In this document: in pieces, positions 33,785 through 44,600 of the stretch
How the letters are laid out: the number at the start of each line of letters is the position of its first letter
Numbering within the stretch: the first letter of the stretch is position 1
From: Aequitasia blattaphilus
GTDB taxonomy: Bacteria; Bacillota; Clostridia; Lachnospirales; Lachnospiraceae
Direction: 5' to 3'
Length of the DNA: 64,000 nt
Assembly (NCBI RefSeq): GCF_024721305.1
Contig: NZ_JAMXOD010000012.1
Coordinates: 1 to 64,000, forward strand
Program-made: the position numbers and the translations under genes
Notes under the pieces: model-generated
What the model was told of the DNA's origin: nothing
The model's input: the letters and a program-made list of their open reading frames with translations, nothing else
Databases searched by the model: none

Positions 33785-36103
33785 ATGAAACTAGTATATA
33801 CGTTTGAGAATTTAGATTGTGCACACTGTGCAGGAGTAATTGAAAGTAAGATTCAAAAAATGCCGGAGGTGGAAAGTGCGTCCCTTACTTTTGTCACGAA
33901 ACAATTGACCGTTGAAGCGAAAAATGAAAAGGGAATGCTTGAGAAAATTCAATCTGTAGCAGATTCGGTAGAAGATGGAGTCATTTTCAAAAAGAAAGAA
34001 GAGGTAAAGACCAAAAAGCTTACCTATACGTTTGAAAATCTGGATTGTGCACACTGTGCAGGTGTAATCGAAAATAAAATCAAAGAAATGCCAGAGATAG
34101 AGAGCGCCTCTCTGACTTTTGTGACCAAGCAGCTGACCGTGGAAACGAAGAATGAATATGGACTTTTGAAAAAAATCCAAGGGATAGCGGACTCAGTAGA
34201 AGATGGTGTTGTATTCAAAGAAAAAGAAGATACAAAAGTAGTGAAAAAAACATTGTTTCAAGAAAAGAAGGCTGAAATTATTTCTTTAATAGCAGGGGCA
34301 GTTCTTTTTATAGCAGGATTTGTTTCACGAGGATACGTTCCAATAGCAGGAAACATCCTGTTTACAGCAGCTTATCTGATTTTTGGTTTTAAGGTTCTAA
34401 AGACGGCAGTAGTGAACATTACAAAGGGACAAGTATTTGATGAAAACTTTTTAATGAGTATCGCAACCATTGCAGCATTTGCACTGGGAGACTTTGCTGA
34501 GGCAGCCGGGGTTATGCTGTTTTACCGAGTAGGTGAATTCTTTGAAGATGTAGCAGTGGAGAAAAGCCGTTCTCAGATTATGGATGCCGTTGATATGCGC
34601 CCGGAAAGTGTTCATGTGGTAAAGGGTGATGAGATCATTGAGGTGGGTGCAAAAGAGGCAAAGCCTGGAGATATTATTTTGATACGCCCAGGGGACCGCA
34701 TTCCCTTAGATGGAAAAGTGGTAGAGGGAGAGAGCCGTTTGGATACGTCTCCGGTAACGGGAGAATCCGTACCTGTATCTGTGTTGCCAGGTGATGAAAT
34801 CTTATCAGGGTGTGTGAACGAAGGCGGTGTGCTAAGAGTAGAGGTAACAAGGGCTTTGGAGAATTCTATGGTTACCAGGATTTTAAACTCTGTGGAGAAT
34901 GCAGCAGCGACAAAACCAAAACTGGATCGATTTATTTCTAGATTTGCAAAGGTATACACACCAATTGTTGTACTGATTGCGGTAGCAACAGCAATCATTC
35001 CGTCTCTGATTACTGGAGACTGGAACAAATGGATTTATACAGCGGTTACATTCCTGGTTATCAGTTGTCCATGTGCGCTTGTTTTAAGTGTCCCTCTTGC
35101 TTACTTTGCAGGAATTGGCGCAGCATCAAAAAGAGGAATTCTTTTTAAAGGTGGAGCAGCCATTGAAGGGTTAGAAAAAATCAAGGCAGTTACCATGGAT
35201 AAAACAGGTACCTTAACAAAGGGAACCTTTACTATAAAAGAAATAAAAGCATTTTCAGGTCTTACCAATAAACAAATCCTAACCATGGCAGCAGGCGCGG
35301 AAAGTGCCTCCACCCATCCAATTGCCAACAGTATTGTACGTGCGGCAAGAGCCGAGGGTTATGAAACAGTCACTCCAAGTCAGGTACAAGAGATTCGGGG
35401 AAAAGGAATAAAGGCACTGTTTTCAGAGGGAGAACTTCTTTGTGGAAATAGAAAGCTTATGGAGGATGCAGGGGTTGAATTAGAAGAAACTCCACAAAAT
35501 CCAGGTGGTGCTACAATAGTCTATGTTGCTCTTGACCACAGATTAGCAGGGTGGATACTCATAGATGATACCATTAAGGAAGATGCGAAAAAATCAATTC
35601 AAAAAATGAATCAATTAAAACTACATACCAGTATTTTAACAGGTGACGAAAAGACCAGTGCATTGGCAGTAGGAGAGCAGGTTGGTGTTCAGGATGTGTA
35701 TGGAAAGCTGTTGCCGGACGAGAAGCTGGAACGGCTGAGAGGGCTGCGGAAAGAATATGGTCCTGTGTTGTTTGTTGGTGATGGAATCAATGATGCTCCT
35801 GTACTGGCTGGAGCAGATGTGGGAGCAGCTATGGGAAGTGGAGCAGATGCGGCGATTGAGGCTGCAGATGTTGTATTCATGAACAACCAGGTTGGAGCAA
35901 TCTTGAATTCCATTAAGATTTCAAAGTCTACCGGGAAGATAGCAATTCAAAATGTAGTATTTGCACTGGCCATTAAAGCAATTGTTATGATTCTTGGATT
36001 TATGGGCTTTGCCAATATGTGGCTGGCAGTTTTTGCGGATACGGGTGTGGCATTGCTGTGTGTATTAAACTCCGTTCGAATTCTATACAGAAAGAAGTTT
36101 TAG
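33785..36103 (+). CDS. Heavy-metal P1B-type ATPase (Zn/Cd/Pb-type) with duplicated metal-binding domain
   Basis: 772 residues. Two N-terminal heavy-metal-associated domains are near copies of each other, each with the site LDCAHC (C12/C15 and C88/C91). Then come membrane helices, the actuator loop (DTSPVTGESVPV), the CPC ion-path motif at residues 428-430, phosphorylated D472 in DKTGTLTKG, HPIA in the nucleotide domain, and VGDGINDAPVLAGADVG. CPC with this arrangement fits export of Zn2+, Cd2+ or Pb2+. ATG 33785 has GGAGGA 6 bases upstream. The operator upstream and sensor downstream indicate metal induction. Confidence 0.94.
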   Translation: MKLVYTFENLDCAHCAGVIESKIQKMPEVESASLTFVTKQLTVEAKNEKGMLEKIQSVADSVEDGVIFKKKEEVKTKKLTYTFENLDCAHCAGVIENKIKEMPEIESASLTFVTKQLTVETKNEYGLLKKIQGIADSVEDGVVFKEKEDTKVVKKTLFQEKKAEIISLIAGAVLFIAGFVSRGYVPIAGNILFTAAYLIFGFKVLKTAVVNITKGQVFDENFLMSIATIAAFALGDFAEAAGVMLFYRVGEFFEDVAVEKSRSQIMDAVDMRPESVHVVKGDEIIEVGAKEAKPGDIILIRPGDRIPLDGKVVEGESRLDTSPVTGESVPVSVLPGDEILSGCVNEGGVLRVEVTRALENSMVTRILNSVENAAATKPKLDRFISRFAKVYTPIVVLIAVATAIIPSLITGDWNKWIYTAVTFLVISCPCALVLSVPLAYFAGIGAASKRGILFKGGAAIEGLEKIKAVTMDKTGTLTKGTFTIKEIKAFSGLTNKQILTMAAGAESASTHPIANSIVRAARAEGYETVTPSQVQEIRGKGIKALFSEGELLCGNRKLMEDAGVELEETPQNPGGATIVYVALDHRLAGWILIDDTIKEDAKKSIQKMNQLKLHTSILTGDEKTSALAVGEQVGVQDVYGKLLPDEKLERLRGLRKEYGPVLFVGDGINDAPVLAGADVGAAMGSGADAAIEAADVVFMNNQVGAILNSIKISKSTGKIAIQNVVFALAIKAIVMILGFMGFANMWLAVFADTGVALLCVLNSVRILYRKKF

Positions 36104-36162
36104 GGTTGCTTTTTCAGAGGTGATTTGTCATAATCAATATAGTAAGAAAAGGAGTCGTATAC

Positions 36163-36504
36163 ATGAGTGAAAAAAATTGCTGTAGTCAGGACGATATACT
36201 AAAAGAAATCGGGTCAAAGATGGCAGATTCAGAGACCACAAATAGTTTAGCAGATTTTTATAAGGTCTTTGGTGATGGAACACGAATACGAATTCTTTGT
36301 GCTTTACAGGAGGCAGATCTCTGTGTACGTCATTTGGCAGAGCTGTTGGAAATGAATCAGTCAGCAATTTCTCATCAGCTGCGGGTTCTAAAGCAAGCGA
36401 AATTAGTCAAAAACAGAAAAGAAGGGAAAACAGTTATCTATTCTCTGGCAGATGATCATATTCAGACCATCATCAGTCAGGGAATGGAGCATATAAACGA
36501 ATAA
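36163..36504 (+). CDS. ArsR/SmtB-family metal-sensing repressor
   Basis: 113 residues. Winged helix with LAELLEMNQSAISHQLRVLKQ (recognition helix) and a wing region NRKEGKTVIYSL. The last helix, DDHIQTIISQGMEHINE, has the exact D-x-H-(10)-H-x-x-E spacing of the SmtB alpha-5 zinc site. N-terminal CC and the DLC in ADLCVRHLAE could form a second, alpha-3N type site, as in CadC. It probably represses the ATPase operon until Zn or Cd binds. AAAGGAG precedes the ATG; the stop overlaps the next start. Confidence 0.93.
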   Translation: MSEKNCCSQDDILKEIGSKMADSETTNSLADFYKVFGDGTRIRILCALQEADLCVRHLAELLEMNQSAISHQLRVLKQAKLVKNRKEGKTVIYSLADDHIQTIISQGMEHINE

Positions 36505-37034
36505 TGATGAAAAAAAGATTACGGTTACTTTGTCTGTTTTTAGTGATGGGTTTACTGGTAGCTTGTACCAAGAAAAATCCTGGAAAAGAAGGATTGGCTT
36601 ATCTGGAAGAGGGGAACTACGAAAGTGCCATTGAGGAATTTGAAAAGGCAGTGGAAAAGGAAGTAAATGTTGGTGATGCCTACAGAGGTATTGGACTGGC
36701 AAAATGGGAGATGGAGGATTATGAAGGGGCGGCGGCAGCCTTTGAGAGCGCCCTTCAAAATGGTACAAAGGAAACAGCCACCATCTATAATTTGTTAGGC
36801 CTGTGTAAGCTAAATAGCGGCAGCTACGAGAGCGGGATTCAATACTTTGAGCAGGGAATTGATTTGGGAGAAGGAAGCGGAGAGCTGATGAAAGAGATGC
36901 GTTACAATCAGATAGCCGCTTTTGAAAAAAAAGGTGATTTCGAAAGTGCCAAAGTCAAGCTTGCCTCTTATATAGCAGATTATCCGGAAGACGAAAAAGC
37001 AAAAAAAGAACATGATTTCTTAGAAACGAGATAA
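36504..37034 (+). CDS. TPR-repeat lipoprotein
   Basis: 176 residues. A lipoprotein signal peptide ends in LVAC with C21, so the protein is anchored outside the membrane. The mature part has three to four tetratricopeptide repeats (AYLEEGNYESAIEEFEKAV, AKWEMEDYEGAAAAFESAL, LNSGSYESGIQYFEQGI, FEKKGDFESAKVKLASYI). TPRs mediate protein contact; no substrate is evident. Its start overlaps the sensor gene stop and hflX follows after 7 bases. Confidence 0.88.
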   Translation: MMKKRLRLLCLFLVMGLLVACTKKNPGKEGLAYLEEGNYESAIEEFEKAVEKEVNVGDAYRGIGLAKWEMEDYEGAAAAFESALQNGTKETATIYNLLGLCKLNSGSYESGIQYFEQGIDLGEGSGELMKEMRYNQIAAFEKKGDFESAKVKLASYIADYPEDEKAKKEHDFLETR

Positions 37035-37041
37035 ATAGAAT

Positions 37042-38295
37042 ATGATAACACTGGAAAAAGAAATTGAAAAAGTAATTCTGGTTGGTGTAGCCGGTGAAAG
37101 CGAAGAGGAGACAATTGCTTCCTTGGAGGAGCTGGAAGAATTGGCTAAAACAGCTGGTGCTGTAACGGTAGGAAAAATGATTCAAAAACGGGAAACGATT
37201 CATCCGGGAACATACGTAGGAAAGGGAAAACTTTCAGAGATTAAAGATGCTCTGTGGGAATTAGACGGAACTGGAATCATATGTGATGATGAACTTTCAC
37301 CGGTTCAGCTTCGAAACTTAAGAGATGAACTCGATACCAAGGTCATGGACAGGACCTTGGTTATTTTAGATATATTTGCAGCAAGAGCCTCAACAAATGA
37401 AGGGAAAATTCAAGTAGAGTTAGCGCAGCTGAAATATCGCCAATCAAGGCTTACTGGAATGGGAATTTCCCTTTCCAGGTTAGGTGGAGGAATTGGAACC
37501 AGAGGTCCTGGTGAAAAGAAGCTGGAGCAGGATCGAAGAGTAATCAAAAATCGTATTGCTCAGCTAAACAGAGAACTTAAAGAAGTGAAAAGACACCGTG
37601 AGATAACGAGAGAAGCAAGAAAGCGGAATAAGCTGCCGGTGGTGGCAATTGTAGGCTATACAAATGCAGGTAAATCTACCTTACTAAATGGGCTTACGGG
37701 ATCCGATATCCTGGCAGAGGACAAACTGTTTGCAACTTTAGATGCAACAACAAGAAGTGTAAAGCTTGAAACAGGAGGAGAGGTTTTACTGACTGATACG
37801 GTAGGATTTATCCGAAAACTTCCCCATCACTTGATTGAAGCATTCCGTAGTACTTTAGAAGAAGCAAAATATGCAGATGTCCTTCTTCATGTGGTGGATG
37901 CTTCAAATCCTGAAGTAGAGAGACAAATGTATACGGTATATCAGACCCTTGAGGAGTTGGACATAAAGGATAAACCAATTGTTACGGCCTTTAACAAACA
38001 GGATCTTTTGGAAGGTCTTTCTACATTGAGGGACTTTAAAGCGGATTATAGGGTTTCGATTTCGGCCAAAGAGAAGAGGGGCTTTGAAGAGCTGCTTGGT
38101 GCGATTGGAACCGTGTTGAGAGAGAAAAAAGTCTATATAGAGGGACGTTACGACTATAAAGAAGGGGATAAAATTCAGTTAATTCGTAAGCATGGAGAAC
38201 TTTTAGAAGAAGAGTTTCGCGAGGATGGAATATGGGTAAAAGCTTATGTAACCCCTGAAATTTTGGAGAAGACACGTCCGAAGGAGGGAAAGTAA
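37042..38295 (+). CDS. hflX: Ribosome-associated GTPase HflX
   Basis: 417 residues. The N-terminal HflX domain includes KRETIHPGTYVGKGKLSEIK (about residues 50-69) and RGPGEKKLEQDRR; a coiled coil leads to the GTPase domain with G1 GYTNAGKSTLLNGL (about 207-220), G3 DTVGFIRKLP and G4 FNKQD. HflX splits stalled or heat-damaged ribosomes. The gene is coupled to addB through a TAATG overlap at 38293-38297, linking a ribosome rescue gene to DNA repair genes in one transcript. Confidence 0.95.
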   Translation: MITLEKEIEKVILVGVAGESEEETIASLEELEELAKTAGAVTVGKMIQKRETIHPGTYVGKGKLSEIKDALWELDGTGIICDDELSPVQLRNLRDELDTKVMDRTLVILDIFAARASTNEGKIQVELAQLKYRQSRLTGMGISLSRLGGGIGTRGPGEKKLEQDRRVIKNRIAQLNRELKEVKRHREITREARKRNKLPVVAIVGYTNAGKSTLLNGLTGSDILAEDKLFATLDATTRSVKLETGGEVLLTDTVGFIRKLPHHLIEAFRSTLEEAKYADVLLHVVDASNPEVERQMYTVYQTLEELDIKDKPIVTAFNKQDLLEGLSTLRDFKADYRVSISAKEKRGFEELLGAIGTVLREKKVYIEGRYDYKEGDKIQLIRKHGELLEEEFREDGIWVKAYVTPEILEKTRPKEGK

Positions 38296-41200
38296 TGGCC
38301 TTGCAGTTTGTTATGGGACCATCCGGTTCCGGAAAATCTTACTATCTACAGTCTTATACAATTGAAGAATCTATCAAATATCCGAAAGAAAATTTCATTA
38401 TATTGGTTCCGGAGCAGTTTACTCTTACAACGCAAAGGGAGATTGTTACCAGACATCCAAAGAAGGGCATCATGAACATTGATGTCCTTAGTTTTGCGCG
38501 TCTCGCTTACCGTGTATTTGAAGAACAGGCATACAATGAGCTGATTCTTTTGGATGATGAAGGAAAAAACTTAATTCTTCAAAAAATAGCAAAGCATTGT
38601 GAAAAGGACCTCACAATACTAAAAGGAAATATGCAGAAACCGGGCTATATCCAGGAAGTAAAGTCTGTACTGTCAGAATTTATGCAATACGATATTGGAG
38701 AAGAGCAGTTGGATGAAATGCTGGAAGAGGTGGGTGAAAAATCACGCCTGTATTATAAACTAAAGGATATTGCAAGTCTCTATAAGGAATTCAAAGGGTT
38801 TATTGACAATCGATATTTAGCAAAAGAGGAATTACTAGACAAACTTTGTCCTCTTGTAAAGGAATCAAATATATTGAAGAATGCAACCCTTGTTTTAGAC
38901 AGCTTCACAGGTTTTACACCGGTACAGATGCGTCTCTTAACAGAGCTTCTTTGTCATTGCAAGAATGTGGTCATTACGGTTACGATTCGAAAAAATGTAG
39001 ATCCATATACGAATCCTCACCCGTATCATATGTTTGCACTCAGTAAGCAGATGGTGACCTCCCTGGTACAGATTGCAAGGGAGAGAAAAGTTGAAATTAA
39101 GGAGCCGGTACGGCTTTTTGAAGACTTGCCCTATCGTTTTGCACAGTCAGGATCTCTGGAACTTGCCTTTTTAAATAAGAACATATTTGGCAAATCCTAT
39201 GAAGGGTTTCAAAATGAAGTGAAAAACATTCGGATTTTAAGAACAAAGAGCCCAAAAGAAGAGGCAATAATGGCAGCAAAAGAAATCCGACGCCTGATTC
39301 GAAATGAGGAGATGCGTTACCGGGACATTGGAATTATTGTAGGAGATATTGAGGTTTATCAGGATGGGCTTCGAAATGCTTTTCAGGATTATGAAATCCC
39401 CTTATTTATTGATGAGAAAAAGAGTGTTTTGTATAATCCGGTCATCGATTACATCCGAAGCTTTTTAATGCTGTTTACTGAAAAGTTTTCTTATGACAGC
39501 GTATTTCGATACCTAAAATCCAGTGTTTCTGGCTATGATTTTTTGTTGGTTGCAGAATTGGAGAATATTTGTCTGGCCAGAGGAACAAAGGGACAGAAAA
39601 AGTGGGAAGAGTTACAGCTTGAAAAGGAAGAATTGACAGAGCTGAAAAACAATTTTTTGAAAAAAGTACTGAAATATGCGCCTCGGTTCCGCAATGCACA
39701 AAAGACAGTCGAAGATATTGCAGGGATTCTTTACGAATTTTTAGTAGAGGAAGAGATTGAAGCAAAGCTCAGAGAGAAAGAAGCTTATTTTGAAGAAAAG
39801 AAAGAATTTGAAAGAAGCAAGGAATACGGTCAAGTATACCGGATTCTTCTTGAGCTTCTGGATAAGATGGTGGCTCTTTTAGGAGAAGAAAAGATTGCTT
39901 TAAAGGATTTTGTGGAGTTGCTGGACGCAGGACTATTAGAGGCCAAGGTGGGGGCAGTATTTCCGGGAATGGATCAGGTGATTGTAGGAGATTTGACCAG
40001 AACACGACTGGATCATATAAAGGTTTTATTCTTTATAGGAGCGAATGATATTTATATTCCAGGAAATCTCAATACACATGGCTTATTAACGGAGTCAGAT
40101 CGAGAGAAATTCCGGGAAAAGAAATATGCCTTATCACCTGGAGGAAAAGAAAAAGCTTATACCCAAAAATTCTATCTGTATAGTAACTTAACGAAACCAT
40201 CAGAACGGTTATTTATCAGCTATTCTACAATGGGAATTGATGGAAGTGCTCAAAGGCCTTCCTACCTTATTGGAGAGGTAAAAAGGCTTTTTGGTGATAT
40301 TGAAGAAAGAATTGATGATGAAGTCCCATTGTGGAAGGATGAAAATACGACTGGAAGTGGATTTTCTAAGGTGATTCATTCTTTATGGAAAAGAAATGAA
40401 TATGTTTCAGATGAAACGAAAGAATTAATAAAATGGTATCGGGAAAGAAAAGAGTATGAAGAAAGGCTTTTGAATATTTTCCAGGCAAGATTTGGAAGTA
40501 GAAAAATCCAGAATCTTTCAGAAGAAATAGCAAAAGCAATGTATCACGAAGACTTCCGTGAAAGTATTTCCAGAATGGAAAACTATGCCAACTGTGCCTA
40601 CTCTCATTTCTTGAATTACGGATTGCATTTAAAGGAACGGGAAGAGTTTACTTTTAATGCAATGGATTTAGGGAATGTGTGTCATGGGGCTTTGGAAAAA
40701 TACTCCAAAAGTCTCAAAGAAAAAAGAATACGCTGGGGAGATTTAGAGGAAGAGGAAAAAGAAGCCCTTGTCAATGAATCAGTAGAACGTGAAGTGGAAG
40801 AGTTTAAAAATGACATTTTTGATGATACAAAGGGAAATGCCTTTTTGATTACTCGAATCAAAGAGCTTTTGAAGAAAACAGTATGGGCTCTGACGAAGCA
40901 GCTGGAGGCAGGAGACTTTATTCCTACTTATTTTGAAGAGAAGTTTGAGCATGGAATTATTGACCGTATCGATTTTTCGGAAACGGAGGATAAGGTCTAT
41001 GTGAAAGTATTGGATTACAAAACAGGTCATAAGGAGTTTGATATTACAGAGGTGTATTATGGATTGCAGCTCCAGCTTTTGTTTTACTTAAAGGCAGCTC
41101 TTTCAAAAGCAGAGAGGGACTATCCAGGGAAAGAGGCAATACCTGCAGGCGCAATGTATTATCAAATCAAAAATCCTCTTATTGAAAAGACAAAGGATGA

Positions 41201-41639
41201 GACTGCGTTAATGAGACTCCTCCTTAAAGCCCTAAAACCTGATGGAGTTATTAATATTGAAGAGGAATGCCTTCCCCATTTTTTAACCCAAAAGGAAGGC
41301 GGGGAAGAAATTCTTCCAATACAGTTTAATAAGGATGGAAGTTTATCAAAGAGATCCTATCAAAAAGGAGTAGAAAAAGAGGATTTAAAGGTGATGATGG
41401 ACTATTCAGAGACCTTGATTGCAAAAGAGAAGGGGGAAATACTGGAAGGACGGATTGCTCCGGAACCGATTAAATTAGGGAAAAAGACGGGGTGTGATTT
41501 TTGCCCCTATGGTTTTATCTGCGGATTTGATGGATCAAAAAAGGAATACGAATATCGGGAAGCAACGCCGGTGGATATGGAAGAAGGACTCAGAAGAATG
41601 AAAGGAGGAGAAGAGAATGGAAATGAAGTGGACGCCTGA
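38295..41639 (+). CDS. addB: ATP-dependent helicase/nuclease subunit B
   Basis: 1114 residues. AddB partners AddA in the RecBCD-equivalent end-processing enzyme for double-strand breaks. Walker A GPSGSGKSYYL is at residues 8-18. The C-terminal nuclease has VLDYKTG. The iron-sulphur cluster cysteines fit the family: one in ENYANCAYSHF before the nuclease and three at the end in GCDFCPYGFICGF with C-x2-C-x5-C spacing. The last 23 bases overlap the start of addA. Confidence 0.96.
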   Translation: MALQFVMGPSGSGKSYYLQSYTIEESIKYPKENFIILVPEQFTLTTQREIVTRHPKKGIMNIDVLSFARLAYRVFEEQAYNELILLDDEGKNLILQKIAKHCEKDLTILKGNMQKPGYIQEVKSVLSEFMQYDIGEEQLDEMLEEVGEKSRLYYKLKDIASLYKEFKGFIDNRYLAKEELLDKLCPLVKESNILKNATLVLDSFTGFTPVQMRLLTELLCHCKNVVITVTIRKNVDPYTNPHPYHMFALSKQMVTSLVQIARERKVEIKEPVRLFEDLPYRFAQSGSLELAFLNKNIFGKSYEGFQNEVKNIRILRTKSPKEEAIMAAKEIRRLIRNEEMRYRDIGIIVGDIEVYQDGLRNAFQDYEIPLFIDEKKSVLYNPVIDYIRSFLMLFTEKFSYDSVFRYLKSSVSGYDFLLVAELENICLARGTKGQKKWEELQLEKEELTELKNNFLKKVLKYAPRFRNAQKTVEDIAGILYEFLVEEEIEAKLREKEAYFEEKKEFERSKEYGQVYRILLELLDKMVALLGEEKIALKDFVELLDAGLLEAKVGAVFPGMDQVIVGDLTRTRLDHIKVLFFIGANDIYIPGNLNTHGLLTESDREKFREKKYALSPGGKEKAYTQKFYLYSNLTKPSERLFISYSTMGIDGSAQRPSYLIGEVKRLFGDIEERIDDEVPLWKDENTTGSGFSKVIHSLWKRNEYVSDETKELIKWYRERKEYEERLLNIFQARFGSRKIQNLSEEIAKAMYHEDFRESISRMENYANCAYSHFLNYGLHLKEREEFTFNAMDLGNVCHGALEKYSKSLKEKRIRWGDLEEEEKEALVNESVEREVEEFKNDIFDDTKGNAFLITRIKELLKKTVWALTKQLEAGDFIPTYFEEKFEHGIIDRIDFSETEDKVYVKVLDYKTGHKEFDITEVYYGLQLQLLFYLKAALSKAERDYPGKEAIPAGAMYYQIKNPLIEKTKDETALMRLLLKALKPDGVINIEEECLPHFLTQKEGGEEILPIQFNKDGSLSKRSYQKGVEKEDLKVMMDYSETLIAKEKGEILEGRIAPEPIKLGKKTGCDFCPYGFICGFDGSKKEYEYREATPVDMEEGLRRMKGGEENGNEVDA

Positions 41640-44600
41640 ACAACAGCAGGTAATTAATTTAAGAGACCGGGATCTATTGATATCTGCAGCGGCAGGTTCC
41701 GGTAAAACCGCAGTGTTAGTAGAGCGCATTATCCAAAGGGTATTAGACCCCGTTTCTCCTTTGAGTGTAGATGAGCTTTTAGTTGTAACTTTTACGAAGG
41801 CAGCAGCGGCCGAAATGAAGGAAAGAATTCGCATAGCAATAGAAAAAAAAGCAGAAGAGAACCCGGAGAATGAACATCTTGCAAACCAAAGTATTTTAAT
41901 TCATAATGCCCAGATTACCACAATTGACAGCTTTTGCATGTCTGTAATAAAGGACCATTTCCACGAAATAGATTTAAATCCTAATCTTCGAACAGGTGAA
42001 GAGGGAGAATTAAGGCTTCTTATGAAGGATGCCATGAAGGAAATCTTTGAAAAGGCATATGAAGAGGGAGAGGATTCTTTTCTGGACTTTATTACTTCCT
42101 ATGGATCTATTCGGGGAGATGAATCTTTGGAGGATATGATTTTAAATGTTTACCAGTATTCAAAAAGTAACCCAAACCCGGATGAGTGGTTAGCAAGTTG
42201 TCTTCAAACCTACGATATTGACTCGGAAGAGGAAATGGAGCAATCGAATTTTATAAAAGAAATTATTCAGTATACTCAAATGCAAGTGGATGGGTACGTG
42301 GAGTTCATGAGACAAGCAGCTGATAATTGTATGCTGGAGTGTGGACCCAAATCGAATCAAGGGTATTTTCAGGAGCTGGAGCAGCAGCTTCTTTCAATAA
42401 GAGAACAGGAAACGTATCAGAAATTATATGAGGGGATAAGAGGGTTTTCCTTTGGAACACTGCGTCAGAATAAGAAGGATGAGGCAGATGAAGAATTAGT
42501 AGAAGAGAATAAATATCTGCGTGATACAGTAAAGAAAGGACTTGCGAAGCTAGTAAAGGATTTTTATTTTCAGGAACCATTAGAAATGCTTTCTGATATG
42601 AAGCAATGTAAGCCCTATATTCATGTGATTGTATCTCTTGTGAAGCAGTTTGATGAATACTATACGGAAGAAAAGCGAAAGAAAAACATCCTGGATTTTT
42701 CAGATATGGAACATTATGCATTAAGAATATTACGGGATCCTCAGGTTGCAGTAGAATATCAAAAGCAATTCAAAGAAATTATGGTAGATGAATATCAAGA
42801 CAGCAATTATCTTCAGGAAGAAATATTCCAATGCATTTCCCGTATTTCTCAGGGAGAATATAATATGTTTATGGTAGGAGATGTGAAGCAGAGTATTTAT
42901 CGCTTCCGCCTTGCAAGGCCAGACTTGTTTCTTTCAAAATACCAAAGGTATTCGATTGAAGAGTCCCAAACCCAGAGGATAAGTCTAAGCAAAAATTTCC
43001 GAAGCAGAAGTGAAGTACTGAAGGGAGTGAATTATCTCTTTGAACGTATTATGAAGCCAAGGGTGGGAGGAATTCTTTATGATGAGGAAGCGAGACTAAA
43101 TCTGGGGGCGTCTTATAGAGAGTCGGCAGATATGAAAATGGAGCTTCGGATCTTGGAACAAGGAGATTATGAGGAAGAGAAAAAAGAAGTAGAAGCCAGA
43201 TATATTGCAAGCCGTATTGAAGAGATGGTGGGCGTAATGGAGATTGAAAAGGGGCTGGTGGAATATCGTGACATCGTAATTCTCTTACGTGGCATCAAAA
43301 ACACAGGGGAAATATACCAACAAGTATTAAGCGAAGAGGGGATACCGGTACACATTGCCTCTCAAGAAGGATATTTCAATACCCGTGAAATAAAAACGCT
43401 GATTGACTATCTGAAAATTATGGATAATCCAAAACAAGATATTCCCCTTACAACGGTCTTGGTTTCTTCATTTGGAGGACTGAATGAAGAAGAATTGGCA
43501 ATAATACGAGGTGAGATGGATCCAAGTCTGCCTTTTCATGATGCTGTTTTCACATATAGAAAGGAAGGGAGAAATGAAAAAGTTTCAAAAAAATTAATTC
43601 GTTTCGAAAGCCAGCTGGAGGATTTTAAAGAAAAATCCGTCTATTTGCCAATCCATGAGCTGCTTACATATATCGTGAAAGAATCAGGATATCTGGAATT
43701 AAATATGGCTCTTTGTGATGGGGAGCAGAGGATGGCAAATATAGAGATGTTGATAGAAAAAGGCCGTACTTTTGACAGCACAAGCTATAAAGGAGTCTTT
43801 CACTTTGTACGTTATATTGAGCAGCTGCGTAAATATGAGCTGGATTTTGGAGAAGCCAATTTACAGGATGAAAATGCGAATGTCGTGCGTATTATGACAA
43901 TTCATAAGAGTAAAGGACTTGAGTTTCCAGTTGTTTTCCTGGCGAACACGGCGCAGAAGTTCAACGCAAGGCAGTACAGTGCTGGAATTCAAACTCATCC
44001 ATCTATTGGACTGGGAATTGACTTGAGAAATCAGGCCAGGAATATGATGAGTCCAGGGATTGTAAAAAAGAGTATTATACAGTCAGAAAAGCTGGAATCT
44101 TTAGGTGAAGAAATCAGAGTTCTTTATGTTGCTCTTACAAGAGCGAAGGAGAAGCTTGTAATAACTGGAATTCTAGAGGAAGCAGAGGAAGAAATCCAAA
44201 AGGGAAAAATTTCGTTGTTATCGGAGTCAAAGACTTATTTGGACATGATGATACCTTGCTTTTTTCAACAAGGAGCAAAAGATATTGTTGATGCAAAACT
44301 TGTAGCGAAAGATGAATTTATATTTCAAAAGAAAAAGGAAGCATTGATTGATGATTTGATCAAAATAGACATCGATAATATTTCTCCAGAGAAAACATAT
44401 GATGAAAAAACAAAAGAGGTACTGGAAGAGCAATTTAATTATTTCTATCCTCATAAAGTTAGTAGCCAAACGAAGCCCAAGTATACAGTCTCTGAACTTA
44501 AGCAGCGTTATATAGATGAGAATGAAGAGAATGAGTTCCTTCTATATAAAAGAGATTCTGAAAAGGAACAGCTTGTCCCAGAATTTATTCGGAAGGAAAA

